64,000 nt of DNA. Origin: Megascapheus bottae. Taxonomy: Eukaryota > Chordata > Mammalia > Rodentia > Geomyidae. The notes under the pieces were generated by a model. The model saw only the letters and a program-made list of their open reading frames with translations. It ran no database searches and had not been told where the DNA came from. Positions 10,476 through 24,092 of this stretch are shown in pieces. Both the position numbers and the translations under genes were made by a program. Numbering within the stretch: position 1 is the stretch's first letter; each line of letters opens with the position of its first letter. The stretch is from the NCBI GenBank assembly GCA_024803745.1, contig JANJXV010000267.1, forward strand, positions 1 to 64,000, written 5' to 3'.

Positions 10476-13400
10476 ATGGTAGGAACTAATAAATATCTCT
10501 CAATCCTAACTCTCAATATCAATGGACTTAACTCTTCAATTAAACGGCATAGGTTGTCTAGTTGGATCAAAAAGCAAGAGCCATCGTTCTGCTGACTTCG
10601 AGAGACACATCTTACCCAAAAACAATCATCTTTTGAAAGTGAGAGGTTGGAATAAACTCTATCAAGCTAACTGCCCCCATAAACAGGCTAGAGTTGCCAT
10701 CCTCATATCAGATACAATAGACTTCAAACTAAAATTAGTAAGAAAAGACAAAGAAGGTTACTACATACTACTAAAGGGATCTTTCCTCCCGGAAGACATA
10801 ACAATCCTAAATATTTACACACCCAATCCCGGAGCTCCAAACTTCATCAAGCAAACTTTACTTACACTGAAACCATACATAGATTGAAACACAGTGATTG
10901 TTGGTGAGTTTAACACACCACTCTCACCTATGGACAGATCAACAAGGCAAAAACTCAACAGAGAAACCTTAGAACTGAACAACTATATAGACCAACTAGA
11001 TCTAACAGACATCTGCAGAATATTCCACCCAGTAACACCACAATATACGTTTTTCTCAGCAGCACATGGAACATTTTCCAAAATAGACCACATCTTAGGC
11101 CATAAAGCAAACCTGGACAGATTCAGAAACACTGAAATTATTCCATGCACACTCTCAGACCATAAAGGCATCAAATTGGAGCTGAACACACATCTCCACC
11201 AAAGAAAACCCTGTAACTCATGGAGACTGAACCACACATTGTTGAATCAAAAACAATGGGTAATCGAAGAGATCAGAACAGATATCCAACTGTTTATGAA
11301 ATTTAACAATAAGGAGCACACAAATATCAACTCCTTAGGGACACAACAAAGGCAGTACTCAGAGGAAAATTTATAGCGCGGAGTGCCTACAACAGCAAGT
11401 TGGAAAAATGGCAAACCAACTAGTTAATGTCTCACCTTAACCTCCTGGAAAAAGAGCAACAAACCAACCCTAAACCCATTAGGAGAAAGCAAATTATTAA
11501 AATCAAAGCAGAATTAAATGATTTGGAATAAAAAAAAACTATAGAAAGAATCAACAAAACAAGGAGTTGGTTCTTGAAAGAATTAACAAAATTGACAAGC
11601 CCTTAGCAAATCTTACCAAAAAAAGAAGAGAGCATATCGAAATAAACAAAATCGCAGATGAAAATGGTAATATCACGACAGAAATTACCAAGATCCAGAA
11701 TATCATGAGGGAATACTTCTCAAACCTTTACGCCAACAAATTTGAGAATCTAGAAGAAATGGATGAATTCCTAGACAATATTAACATACACACACTGAAC
11801 CAAGAAGAGCTAACCCAACTCAACAGGCCTATGTCAAGCTCTGAAATAGAAATGGAAATTAGACAACTTCCACTTAAAAAGAGCCCAGGGCCAGATGGAT
11901 TCACAGCTGAATTCTATAAGGTCTTCAAAGCAGAGCTCACACCAATACTCCTCAAGCTCTTCAACGAAATTGAAAATGAAGGTTCTTTACTAAACTGATT
12001 CTGTGAAGCCAGCATATCCCTCATCCCCAAACCAGACAGAGATTCATCAAAGAAAGAGATCTACAGACCCATTTCTTTGATGAACATCGATGCAAAACTT
12101 CTCAACAAAATACTGGCCAACCGTCTACAACAACTCATCAAAAAAAAATATACACTATGATCAAACTGGATTCATCAGAGGGAGGCAAAGCTGGTTCAAC
12201 ATACACAAATCAATTAATATAATTCAACACATCAACAGGAGCAGGGATAAAAATCACATGAGTGTCTCAATAGATGCGGAAAAGGCATTTGACAAGATCC
12301 AAAACGTCTTTATGTAAAAAGATGTGGAGAAACTAGGAATCCATGGAACATTTCTCAATGTAATAAAGGCTGTGTATGAGAAACCCACTGCTAGTATTAT
12401 ACTTAATGGTGAAAATCTAAAGCCATTCCCTCTAAAATCAGGAACGAGACAAGGATGCCCACTCTCTCCACTCCTTTTTAACATAGTACTAGAATTCCTA
12501 GGCAGTGCAATATGGCAAGAAGCAAGCATAAAGGGGATCCAAGTAGGGAAAGAGGAAATAAAACTATCCCTCTTTGCAGATGACATGATTCTGTATTTAA
12601 AGAATCCTATAGACTCTACTCCCAAGCTCCTTGAGCTGATTCAAAGCTTTGGAAGGGTAGCAGGCCATAAAATCAACCCTCACAAATCAACTGCCTTACT
12701 TTACGCCAACACTGAGAGGAACGAGGCAATAATCAGGAAAGAAAATCCTTTCACAATAGCCTCAAAGAAAATAAAGTACCTAGCAATTAGCTTAACTAAG
12801 AATGTAAAGGACCGTTTAGATGAAAACTTTAAAACCCTAAAAAAGGAAATTAAAGCAGAACTAAGGAAATGGAAAAACCTCCCGTGCTCCTGGATTGGAA
12901 GAATCAACATTGTGAAAATGACAATCTTGCCAAGGGCTATCTACAAATTCAATGTAATACCCATCAACATCCCAATGTCATTCTTTAAAGACATAGAAGA
13001 GGCAATTCAAAATTTCATATGGAATAATAAAAGACCCCGTATAGCAAAAACACTTCTTAGCAGAAAGAACAGCGCTGGAGGAATTTCAATTCCAAACTTA
13101 AGGCTCTATTACAGAGCTATAATTCTCAAAACAGCTTGGTACTGGCACAAGAACAGGCCTGAAGTCCAATGGAGTAGAACTGCGGACCCAGATATTAAAC
13201 CACAGACCTATGGCCACCTAATCTTTGACCAGGGAGCCAAAAAAATAGAATGGAAGAAAGATAGCCTCTTCAACAAGTTGTGCTGGCAGAACTGGTTAAA
13301 CACCTGCAGAAAACTAAAGTTGGATCCTTCTTTGTCCCCTTGCACTAGCATTAACTCCAAATGGATCAAAGACGTGGAGGTAAAAGCTGACACACTGAAA

Positions 13401-14320
13401 AGTTTACAGGAAGGAATAGGAGATACACTAGGCCTCCTTGGTACAGGTCAAAACTTTCTTAATAAGGACCAAGAATCACAACAAATCAGAGAAAGGCTGG
13501 ATAAGTGGGACTGCATTAAACTGCAGAGCTTTTGTATGGCAACGGATATAGCTAGTAAACTAATCAGGAAGCCTACAGAGTGGGAGAAGATCTTCACCAC
13601 CCAAACAACGGAACAAGGCCTCATATCTAAAATATATCAACAACTCAAAAAATTGAATCACTCCAAAACTAACCTCCAAAGTAACACCCATCCCATTACA
13701 AAATGGGCCAAAGAATTAAAGAGAGTCTTCTCTGAAGAAGAAACAAAAATGGCCTATAGACACATGAAGAAATGCTCAACATCTCTGGTCATAAAAGAAA
13801 TGCAAATCAAAACAAGTCTAAGATTCCACCTAACTCCAGTTAGAATGGCCAGGATCAGGAAAACGAATGACAACAGATGCTGGAGGGGATGTGGTCAGGA
13901 GAGATCACTACTACACTGTTGGTGGGAGTGCAAACTCGTTCAACCACTATGGAAAGCAGTGCGGCAGTGCCTCAAATGCTAAACATACAACTCCCCTATG
14001 ACCCAGCAATTCCAGTACTTGGCATTTACCCAACAATCCAGAAACAAGGGCATACTAAACCCACTAGCACAACAATGTTCATTGCAGCACTATTCACCAT
14101 AGCAAAGATATGGAACCAACCCAGATGTCCCTCAGTTGATGAGTGGATCAACAAGTTGTGGTATTTGTACACAATGCAATTCTATGCTGCTGTCAGAAAG
14201 AATGACATCGCCCCATTTGTTAGGAAATGGAAAGACTTAGAACAAATCATATTAAGTGAAGTAAGCCAGACTCAAAGGAACTTAGGCTCAGTGGTTTCCC
14301 TCATTCGTCATAATCAGTAG
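10476..14320 (+). pseudogene. L1 ORF2, broken, U2 A-type
   Basis: Open pieces are 10522-10887, 10894-11376, 11567-11998, 12090-12317, 12324-13982 and the tail of 13877-14320. It has the codon-40 TGA and the other shared lesions, plus a private-looking TGA at 10885-10887, where most copies have CGA; U6 has the same change. One extra base before the VRGWNK motif (CTTTTGAAAG near 10630) is shared with U4, U8 and U9. GEFN replaces GDFN (Glu at 10906-10908). The A9 run, the TAA after VFM and the loss near 13975 mark it as A-type. RT motifs FADD and GPDGF are intact locally. QNFL replaces RNFL, shared with U3, by CpG decay. Confidence 0.94.
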
Positions 14321-15366
14321 AAACCTTGGGCTCTACTAGCAGAGATTGTCAATAGAGCAAAAGGCCATATATAAGGCCATATAATGTGAAGCTAATTGAA
14401 AGGACCTCCAGGATATTGACACAAAAGCCATATAATGGATGATTGTTGTCCTTAATGTAGTATGTTGTCTCTCATCTCGCTTGCTGTCCCTTGGTTATCC
14501 CATATTGGTATAGTATCTCACTTTGTTATCTGATATATTGAATTTATCTGTATTTGGATATTTGAAATTTGATAGGGAAGGGGGGAAAACCAAGACGGGT
14601 GGGGGGTGTGGCGTTGGAGGGAAATGGGTACCAAGACATGTGAGAGGGTATCAATGTATGTGAATTAATGCACCTTCTATCTGGCAAATATCATCTAACC
14701 CTTTTACTAATTACAATTAAAAAAATGAAAAAAAAAAGAAAGTTGTAGTGTGTGGGGAGGATGATGGGGTCAAATACATTTCTTCTTAGAAATTTACCTC
14801 ATCTGGTTGCCCTGGATTTTCCTGGCTTTCTTCTTAGAGAAAGTTCTGTTATACTGGATTTGTGGCTTGGCAATGATCTAGCATGTACATCTTCGAGTAA
14901 GACATCCACAACTTCCATGCCTGAGACTCGAGTTTCCTGACCTTTGGCAACAGCACAGCAACATCTTTCTTCCTCCTGAGCCACAGGCCAAGTGAGCTGG
15001 CTTGAGCTGGTTGTTAGTTACAGTGGCTTGGTTACCAGGGTTCCATATTCTGTTCCATTGTGAGGGAGGCAGGGTCACCTTTCAGGGCCCAATGACCAAA
15101 GATCCTTGCTCACAAAAGACCTCACCAAAGACATACGGGAGGCTGAATCTCTCCTCCAGTCTCACAATATACATGTGGATGTAGTATACAGCACACCTTA
15201 TTTGTCCAATCCCAATGTCTTCCACTAGGCCCAACTACCAGTCTGGTCTCAGGCTCAAGGAGCCTTTCTTAGGTAAGATCCAAACTTAAGGGTCAATATT
15301 GCCCTCATCCTTTACAAAACATTTGCTTCACAGTGCCTTCTCTGCCTGCATTTTGCCCTTGTCGAA

Positions 15367-15561
15367 TTTTTTTTGCTTATGCTAGTCTTGGGACTTGACC
15401 TCAGAGTGTGAACATTGTTCTTGGGCTTTCTTTAGGCTTTAGCTGTCCCACCGAGCCACAGCACCACTTGCAGCGTTTTCTATTTATGTGGTAATGAGGA
15501 ATCAAACCTGACGCTTACTGCTTGGTAGCCAAGGACTCTACCACTAGGTCAAACACACAGG
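15367..15561 (-). mobile_element. Dimeric ID-like SINE, minus strand, U3
   Basis: Co-amplified copy of the minus-strand SINE. The T8 tail complement is at 15367-15374. Confidence 0.72.
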
Positions 15562-15800
15562 GCATCTTGCACATATTTTTGACGTCAATCTACTAGGATA
15601 TTATTAGGTTTCTGTATCCTAATCAATTTTTTCCTGATGATTAGCTTTGCTGTCATGTGTAAAAAATGCAAGAGGGAAAAACACAGAAGAATTAGTGAAA
15701 TTAAAAAAAAGCATTAGACACAGTTAAGTGTTCATTCTTTGTAGGAGAAAGGATATTTGGATATGATGATGATGATGATGACTTTATAATTACTATGTCA

Positions 15801-16006
15801 GGGTTGAGAGTTTGGCATAGTGGTAGAGTGCTTGCCTAGCATCCATGAAGGTCTGGGTTTGATTGCTCAGTACCACATAGATAGAAAATCTAGATGTGGC
15901 ACTGTGGCTCAAGTGGCAGAGGGCTAGACTTGAGAAAACCCGAGGACAGTGCTCAGGCCCTGAATTCAAGCCCCAAGACTGGCAGAAAGATAAAAGAAAA
16001 TAAAAA
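15801..16006 (+). mobile_element. Dimeric ID-like SINE, plus strand, U3
   Basis: Co-amplified copy of the plus-strand SINE, with the same Pol III box remnants as U1. Confidence 0.78.
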
Positions 16007-16669
16007 TGCTTTTCACGAGCTAATTCACTCACAGCATTTGCTTCTGAAATCTTCGCTTCTGCATCTTGTGAAATACCCCTTTCTCTCAACGTAGACAAGA
16101 AAAACAGATCCATCCCATGGTCCACTTTGAGGCCACTGGTTGGGCTAAGAGCTAGTCGTGCAGCAACACATAAGTTTTATTCTAATACTTTCCAAACTTT
16201 GTACTCAAATATGCTACCTACTTACCAACTTATGTCAGTTATCCTTATGCTATAACTTTTGTTCATTACTACAATATTCTTACACTCCTACGTTAATCCT
16301 CTTGCACCTCCCCTGACCTCTCTCATTCTTTTTTTCTATCTCTGGACCTCTGCTCGTCTTTCAACCCTTATACTGCACGGATCTACACTTGATGGCTGTT
16401 GAGCAATATTGTATATGTAGGTGGTTAATTATTCTCTAGGCTCAGAGGGACTTAAAGACAATAGAGATTGGATTGAGAGGCTTATTGTTTTGGGTATAAA
16501 TCGCTTATCAGTGGTTGTATTAGGCTGGTCTGTAAGTGCACAAAAAGAAAGAGTGATAATACCAATCAAAACTTGTGAACATCTAGTGTCTGCCAGCTAC
16601 AGAGGTCTAGGTTGGTTATATCTGAAAAACTATAATCGTATTTAGTAGTAATCTTGCTCCCATTTTCAA

Positions 16670-17853
16670 ATGGGCAGAACAAGAAACTCAAGAAAAATGT
16701 CAAATCAAGAAACAACATCCCCCACCCAATGTAAACAGACAATGGAACAGTCACTGGCAAACCTAGAGGAGAGTCTTCCAATTGCTACACAAATGCAATT
16801 GATAAACATCCTTAATGAAAAATGTGAAAATATAAAGAAAGAGATAATGGAGGAAGCCATACCTGAACAAGAGGAAAGCAAAAACAAGGTGATAAGTGAA
16901 AAAGAAGAAGCCATAAAGGAGGCCATAATAAAGGTTTTTCAAAGAAAGATGGATGAATTCAAAGAATCCACAAATAAAAACGTGACCAAACTCCAGCAAA
17001 TGTCCAAAGAAAATAAAGCTACTGAGCTAACCACTCAAAAGGAAATCAAGGAGATAAAGAAATCCATACATGATCTAAAACAAGGGATGCAAGGCATCAA
17101 AAGTGAGCAATTAGAAGCAAGGGAGATGAAAAATAAAGTAGATAGCTTTGATAGCAGGTTAGACATTGCAGAGGAGAGAATTTCCGTGGCTGAAGATCAT
17201 TTAGGTATTATAAAGAACAGAAAATGAGTCAATCCAAATCTAGGAAATATGAGAGAGCGCTTCAGGAGGTCCAAGATACAATTAGGAAGCCTAATTTAAG
17301 GCTAGTTGGTACTGAGGAGGGCGTGGAGAAAGAGGTCAATGGTATTGGAAATATACTTCAGGGAATCATCTCAGAGAATTTCCCAAATATCCAGAAGGGC
17401 AGGCCCATCCACATACGAGAAGCTTTTAGAACCCCAAACAGACCTGACCAGAAAAGAACATCCCACCGCCACATTGTGATCCGAACTGGATCAATAGAAA
17501 CGAAAGGAAAGATCCTAAAGGCAGCCAGGGAAAAGGGCTCAGTAACCTACAAAGGCAAACCAATCAGAATAACCCCAGATTTCTCAGCAGAGACCATGCA
17601 AGCACGAAGTGACTGGAAGCATATATGTCATGCCCTTAAATCAAATAACTACCAACCACGAATACTGTAGCCAGCTAAGCTCTCATTCATAACTGAGGGA
17701 ACAATAAAAACATTCCATTCCAGGGAAAAGCTGCAACAATATGTCGAAACAAAACCAACACTACAGAGAATTCTCAAAGATGCTCTATACATAGAAAACC
17801 AAAATAAATGCAATACAGGGAAAGAAATGGCACCTAAACAGCATACCATCTAA
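16670..17853 (+). pseudogene. L1 ORF1, broken, U3
   Basis: Segments 16670-17227 (coiled coil) and 17224-17670 (RRM and C-terminal domain) are separated by the shared frame change. The shared TAG at 17668-17670 truncates the C-terminal domain, and the frame stays open after it to 17853. The protein fragments match those of U1; I saw only silent changes in the second piece. Confidence 0.93.
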
Positions 17854-17901
17854 GGACCACAAGAACTGTCAAGACACAGGCCCTACTAAAAGCTTTTAAA
17901 A

Positions 17902-20900
17902 ATGGTAGGAACTAATAAATATCTCTCAATCCTAACTCTCAATATCAATGGACTTAACTCTCCAATTAAACGGCATAGGTTGTCTAGTTGGATCAAAAAG
18001 CAAGAGCCATCGTTCTGCTGACTTCGAGAGACACATCTTACCCAAAAACAATCACCTTTGGAAGTGAGAGGTTGGAATAAACTCTATCAAGCTAACTGCC
18101 CCCATAAACAGGCTAGAGTTGCCATCCTCATATCAGATACAATAGACTTCAAACTAAAATTAGTAAGAAAAGACAAAGAAGGTTACTACATACTACTAAA
18201 GGGATCTTTCCTCCCAGAAGACATAACAATCCTAAATATTTACACACCCAATCCCGGAGCTCCAAACTTCATCAAGCAAACTTCACTTACACTGAAACCA
18301 TACATAGATCGAAACACAGTGATTGTTGGTGAGTTTAACACACCACTCTCACCTATGGACAGATCAACAAGGCAAAAACTCAACAGAGAAACCTTAGAAC
18401 TGAACAACTATATAGACCAACTAGATCTAACAGACATCTGCAGAATATTCCACCCAGTAACACCACAATATACGTTTTTCTCAGCAGCACATGGAACATT
18501 TTCCAAAATAGACCACATCTTAGGCCATAAAGCAAACCTGGACAGATTCAGAAACACTGAAATTATTCCATGCACACTCTCAGACCATAAAGGCATCAAA
18601 TTGGAGCTGAACACACATCTCCACCAAAGAAAACCCTGTAACTCATGGAGACTGAACCACACATTGTTGAATCAAAAACAATGGGTAATCGAAGAGATCA
18701 GAACAGATATCCAACTGTTTATGAAATTTAACAATAAGGAGCACACAAATATCAACTCCTTAGGGACACAACAAAGGCAGTACTCAGAGGAAAATTTATA
18801 GCGCGGAGTGCCTACAACAGCAAGTTGGAAAAATGGCAAACCAACTAGTTAATGTCTCACCTTAACCTCCTGGAAAAAGAGCAACAAACCAACCCTAAAC
18901 CCATTAGGAGAAAGCAAATTATTAAAATCAAAGCAGAATTAAATGATTTGGAATAAAAAAAACTACAGAAAGAATCAACAAAACAAGGAGTTGGTTCTTG
19001 AAAGAATTAACAAAATTGACAAGCCCTTAGCAAATCTTACCAAAAAAAGAAGAGAGCATATCGAAATAAACAAAATCGCAGATGAAAATGGTAATATCAC
19101 GACAGAAATTACCAAGATCCAGAATATCATGAGGGAATACTTCTCAAACCTTTACGCCAACAAATTTGAGAATCTAGAAGAAATGGATGAATTCCTAGAC
19201 AATATTAACATACACACACTGAACCAAGAAGAGCTAACCCAACTCAACAGGCCTATGTCAAGCTCTGAAATAGAAATGGAAATTAGACAACTTCCACTTA
19301 AAAAGAGCCCAGGGCCAGATGGATTCACAGCTGAATTCTATAAGGTCTTCAAAGCAGAGCTCACACCAATACTCCTCAAGCTCTTCAACGAAATTGAAAA
19401 TGAAGGTTCTTTACTAAACTGATTCTGTGAAGCCAGCATATCCCTCATCCCCAAACCAGACAGAGATTCATCAAAGAAAGAGATCTATAGACCCATTTCT
19501 TTGATGAACATCGATGCAAAACTTCTCAACAAAATACTGGCCAACCGTCTACAACAACTCATCAAAAAAAAATATACACTATGATCAAACTGGATTCATC
19601 AGAGGGAGGCAAAGCTGGTTCAACATACACAAATCAATTAATATAATTCAACACATCAACAGGAGCAGGGATAAAAATCACATGAGTGTCTCAATAGATG
19701 CGGAAAAGGCATTTGACAAGATCCAAAACGTCTTTATGTAAAAAGATGTGGAGAAACTAGGAATCCATGGAACATTTCTCAATGTAATAAAGGCTGTGTA
19801 TGAGAAACCCACTGCTAGTATTATACTTAATGGTGAAAATCTAAAGCCATTCCCTCTAAAATCAGGAACGAGACAAGGATGCCCACACTCTCCACTCCAT
19901 TTTAACATAGTACTAGAATTCCTAGGCAGTGCAATATGGCAAGAAGCAAGCATAAAGGGGATCCAAGTAGGGAAAGAGGAAATAAAACTATCCCTCTTTG
20001 CAGATGACATGATTCTGTATTTAAAGAATCCTATAGACTCTACTCCCAAGCTCCTTGAGCTGATTCAAAGCTTTGGAAGGGTAGCAGGCCATAAAATCAA
20101 CCCTCACAAATCAACTGCCTTACTTTACGCCAACACTGAGAGGAACGAGGCAATAATCAGGAAAGAAAATCCTTTCACAATAGCCTCAAAGAAAATAAAG
20201 TACCTAGCAATTAGCTTAACTAAGAATGTAAAGGACCGTTTAGATGAAAACTTTAAAACCCTAAAAAAGGAAATTAAAGCAGAACTAAGGAAATGGAAAA
20301 ACCTCCCGTGCTCCTGGATTGGAAGAATCAACATTGTGAAAATGACAATCTTGCCAAGGGCTATCTACAAATTCAATGTAATACCCATCAACATCCCAAT
20401 GTCATTCTTTAAAGACATAGAAGAGGCAATTCAAAATTTCATATGGAATAATAAAAGACCCCGTATAGCAAAAACACTTCTTAGCAGAAAGAACAGCGCT
20501 GGAGGAATTTCAATTCCAAACTTAAGGCTCTATTACAGAGCTATAATTCTCAAAACAGCTTGGTACTGGCACAAGAACAGGCCTGAAGTCCAATGGAGTA
20601 GAACTGCGGACCCAGATATTAAACCACAGACCTATGGCCACCTAATCTTTGACCAGGGAGCCAAAAAAATAGAATGGAAGAAAGATAGCCTCTTCAACAA
20701 GTTGTGCTGGCAGAACTGGTTAAACACCTGCAGAAAACTAAAGTTGGATCCTTCTTTGTCCCCTTGCACTAGCATTAACTCCAAATGGATCAAAGACGTG
20801 GAGGTAAAAGCTGACACACTGAAAAGTTTACAGGAAGGAATAGGAGATACACTAGGCCTCCTTGGTACAGGTCAAAACTTTCTTAATAAGGACCAAGAAT

Positions 20901-21744
20901 CACAACAAATCAGAGAAAGGCTGGATAAGTGGGACTGCATTAAACTGCAGAGCTTTTGTATGGCAACGGATATAGCTAGTAAACTAATCAGGAAGCCTAC
21001 AGAGTGGGAGAAGATCTTCACCACCCAAACAACGGAACAAGGCCTCATATCTAAAATATATCAACAACTCAAAAAATTGAATCACTCCAAAACTAACCTC
21101 CAAAGTAACACCCATCCCATTACAAAATGGGCCAAAGAATTAAAGAGAGTCTTCTCTGAAGAAGAAACAAAAATGGCCTATAGACACATGAAGAAATGCT
21201 CAACATCTCTGGTCATAAAAGAAATGCAAATCAAAACAAGTCTAAGATTCCACCTAACTCCAGTTAGAATGGCCAGGATCAGGAAAACGAATGACAACAG
21301 ATGCTGGAGGGGATGTGGTCAGGAGAGATCACTACTACACTGTTGGTGGGAGTGCAAACTCGTTCAACCACTATGGAAAGCAGTGCGGCAGTGCCTCAAA
21401 TGCTAAACATACAACTCCCCTATGACCCAGCAATTCCAGTACTTGGCATTTACCCAACAATCCAGAAACAAGGGCATACTAAACCCACTAGCACAACAAT
21501 GTTCATTGCAGCACTATTCACCATAGCAAAGATATGGAACCAACCCAGATGTCCCTCAGTTGATGAGTGGATCAACAAGTTGTGGTATTTGTACACAATG
21601 CAATTCTATGCTGCTGTCAGAAAGAATGACATCGCCCCATTTGTTAGGAAATGGAAAGACTTAGAACAAATCATATTAAGTGAAGTAAGCCAGACTCAAA
21701 GGAACTTAGGCTCAGTGGTTTCCCTCATTCGTCATAATCAGTAG
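17902..21744 (+). pseudogene. L1 ORF2, broken, U3 A-type
   Basis: Open pieces are 18058-18801, 18943-19422, 19514-19741, 19748-21406 and the tail of 21301-21744. It carries all A-type lesions. Two substitutions in a conserved RT block change [10 protein letters not shown] to GCPHSPLHFN (near 19888-19905). The same pair is found only in U4, so these neighbours share sequence by duplication or conversion. The endonuclease region holds a Leu-to-Ser change that creates a direct repeat, AAACTTCA, at 18264-18271 and 18278-18285. A 14-base deletion in U7 matches a deletion between such repeats. Confidence 0.94.
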
Positions 21745-22789
21745 AAACCTTGGGCTCTACTAGCAGAGATTGTCAATAGAGCAAAAGGCCATATATAAGG
21801 CCATATAATGTGAAGCTAATTGAAAGGACCTCCAGGATATTGACACAAAAGCCATATAATGGATGATTGTTGTCCTTAATGTACTATGTTGTCTCTCATC
21901 TCGCTTGCTGTCCCTTGGTTATCCCATATTGGTATAGTATCTCACTTTGTTATCTGATATATTGAATTTATCTGTATTTGGATATTTGAAATTTGATAGG
22001 GAAGGGGGGAAAACCAAGACGGGTGGGGGGTGTGGCGTTGGAGGGAAATGGGTACCAAGACATGTGAGAGGGTATCAATGTATGTGAATTAATGCACCTT
22101 CTATCTGGCAAATATCATCTAACCCTTTTACTAATTACAATAAAAAAATGAAAAAAAAAAGAAAGTTGTAGTGTGTGGGGAGGATGATGGGGTCAAATAC
22201 ATTTCTTCTTAGAAATTTACCTCATCTGGTTGCCCTGGATTTTCCTGGCTTTCTTCTTAGAGAAAGTTCTGTTATACTGGATTTGTGGCTTGGCAATGAT
22301 CTAGCATGTACATCTTCGAGTAAGACATCCACAACTTCCATGCCTGAGACTCGAGTTTCCTGACCTTTGGCAACAGCACAGCAACATCTTTCTTCCTCCT
22401 GAGCCACAGGCCAAGTGAGCTGGCTTGAGCTGGTTGTTAGTTACAGTGGCTTGGTTACCAGGGTTCCATATTCTGTTCCATTGTGAGGGAGGCAGGGTCA
22501 CCTTTCAGGGCCCAATGACCAAAGATCCTTGCTCACAAAAGACCTCACCAAAGACATACGGGAGGCTGAATCTCTCCTCCAGTCTCACAATATACATGTG
22601 GATGTAGTATACAGCACACCTTATTTGTCCAATCCCAATGTCTTCCACTAGGCCCAACTACCAGTCTGGTCTCAGGCTCAAGGAGCCTTTCTTAGGTAAG
22701 ATCCAAACTTAAGGGTCAATATTGCCCTCATCCTTTACAAAACATTTGCTTCACAGTGCCTTCTCTGCCTGCATTTTGCCCTTGTCGAA

Positions 22790-22984
22790 TTTTTTTTGCT
22801 TATGCTAGTCTTGGGACTTGACCTCAGAGTGTGAACATTGTTCTTGGGCTTTCTTTAGGCTTTAGCTGTCCCACCGAGCCACAGCACCACTTGCAGCGTT
22901 TTCTATTTATGTGGTAATGAGGAATCAAACCTGACGCTTACTGCTTGGTAGCCAAGGACTCTACCACTAGGTCAAACACACAGG
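22790..22984 (-). mobile_element. Dimeric ID-like SINE, minus strand, U4
   Basis: Co-amplified copy of the minus-strand SINE. The T8 tail complement begins at 22790. Confidence 0.72.
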
Positions 22985-23223
22985 GCATCTTGCACATATT
23001 TTTGACGTCAATCTACTAGGATATTATTAGGTTTCTGTATCCTAATCAATTTTTTCCTGATGATTAGCTTTGCTGTCATGTGTAAAAAATGCAAGAGGGA
23101 AAAACACAGAAGAATTAGTGAAATTAAAAAAAAGCATTAGACACAGTTAAGTGTTCATTCTTTGTAGGAGAAAGGATATTTGGATATGATGATGATGATG
23201 ATGACTTTATAATTACTATGTCA

Positions 23224-23429
23224 GGGTTGAGAGTTTGGCATAGTGGTAGAGTGCTTGCCTAGCATCCATGAAGGTCTGGGTTTGATTGCTCAGTACCACA
23301 TAGATAGAAAATCTAGATGTGGCACTGTGGCTCAAGTGGCAGAGGGCTAGACTTGAGAAAACCCGAGGACAGTGCTCAGGCCCTGAATTCAAGCCCCAAG
23401 ACTGGCAGAAAGATAAAAGAAAATAAAAA
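23224..23429 (+). mobile_element. Dimeric ID-like SINE, plus strand, U4
   Basis: Co-amplified copy of the plus-strand SINE. The tail ends near 23429. Confidence 0.78.
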
Positions 23430-24092
23430 TGCTTTTCACGAGCTAATTCACTCACAGCATTTGCTTCTGAAATCTTCGCTTCTGCATCTTGTGAAATACC
23501 CCTTTCTCTCAACGTAGACAAGAAAAACAGATCCATCCCATGGTCCACTTTGAGGCCACTGGTTGGGCTAAGAGCTAGTCGTGCAGCAACACATAAGTTT
23601 TATTCTAATACTTTCCAAACTTTGTACTCAAATATGCTACCTACTTACCAACTTATGTCAGTTATCCTTATGCTATAACTTTTGTTCATTACTACAATAT
23701 TCTTACACTCCTACGTTAATCCTCTTGCACCTCCCCTGACCTCTCTCATTCTTTTTTTCTATCTCTGGACCTCTGCTCGTCTTTCAACCCTTATACTGCA
23801 CGGATCTACACTTGATGGCTGTTGAGCAATATTGTATATGTAGGTGGTTAATTATTCTCTAGGCTCAGAGGGACTTAAAGACAATAGAGATTGGATTGAG
23901 AGGCTTATTGTTTTGGGTATAAATCGCTTATCAGTGGTTGTATTAGGCTGGTCTGTAAGTGCACAAAAAGAAAGAGTGATAATACCAATCAAAACTTGTG
24001 AACATCTAGTGTCTGCCAGCTACAGAGGTCTAGGTTGGTTATATCTGAAAAACTATAATCGTATTTAGTAGTAATCTTGCTCCCATTTTCAA

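Larger units (their letters stand above)
9126..14737 (+). mobile_element. LINE-1 element, U2 (A-type, inactive)
   Basis: Same architecture as the U1 copy: ORF1 at 9244-10427, ORF2 at 10476-14320, 3' UTR and A-rich tail to 14737. The AATAAA of other copies reads AATTAAA here, a possible loss of the poly(A) signal. The 5' limit was placed by analogy with U1 and is uncertain. Confidence 0.95.
14738..16551. other. Inter-L1 spacer, U2/U3
   Basis: Same layout as 7312-9125: TGACGTCA at 15580-15587, (ATG)6 at 15763-15780 and two SINEs. The rest is unassigned, including 14738-15340 and 16010-16550. No gene was seen. Confidence 0.8.
16552..22160 (+). mobile_element. LINE-1 element, U3 (A-type, inactive)
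   Basis: ORF1 at 16670-17853, ORF2 at 17902-21744, G-rich 3' UTR tract near 21998-22029, A-rich tail to 22160. The 5' limit was set by analogy and is uncertain. Confidence 0.95.
22161..23974. other. Inter-L1 spacer, U3/U4
   Basis: Same layout as the other spacers: TGACGTCA at 23003-23010, (ATG)6 at 23186-23203 and two SINEs. The remainder is unassigned. Confidence 0.8.
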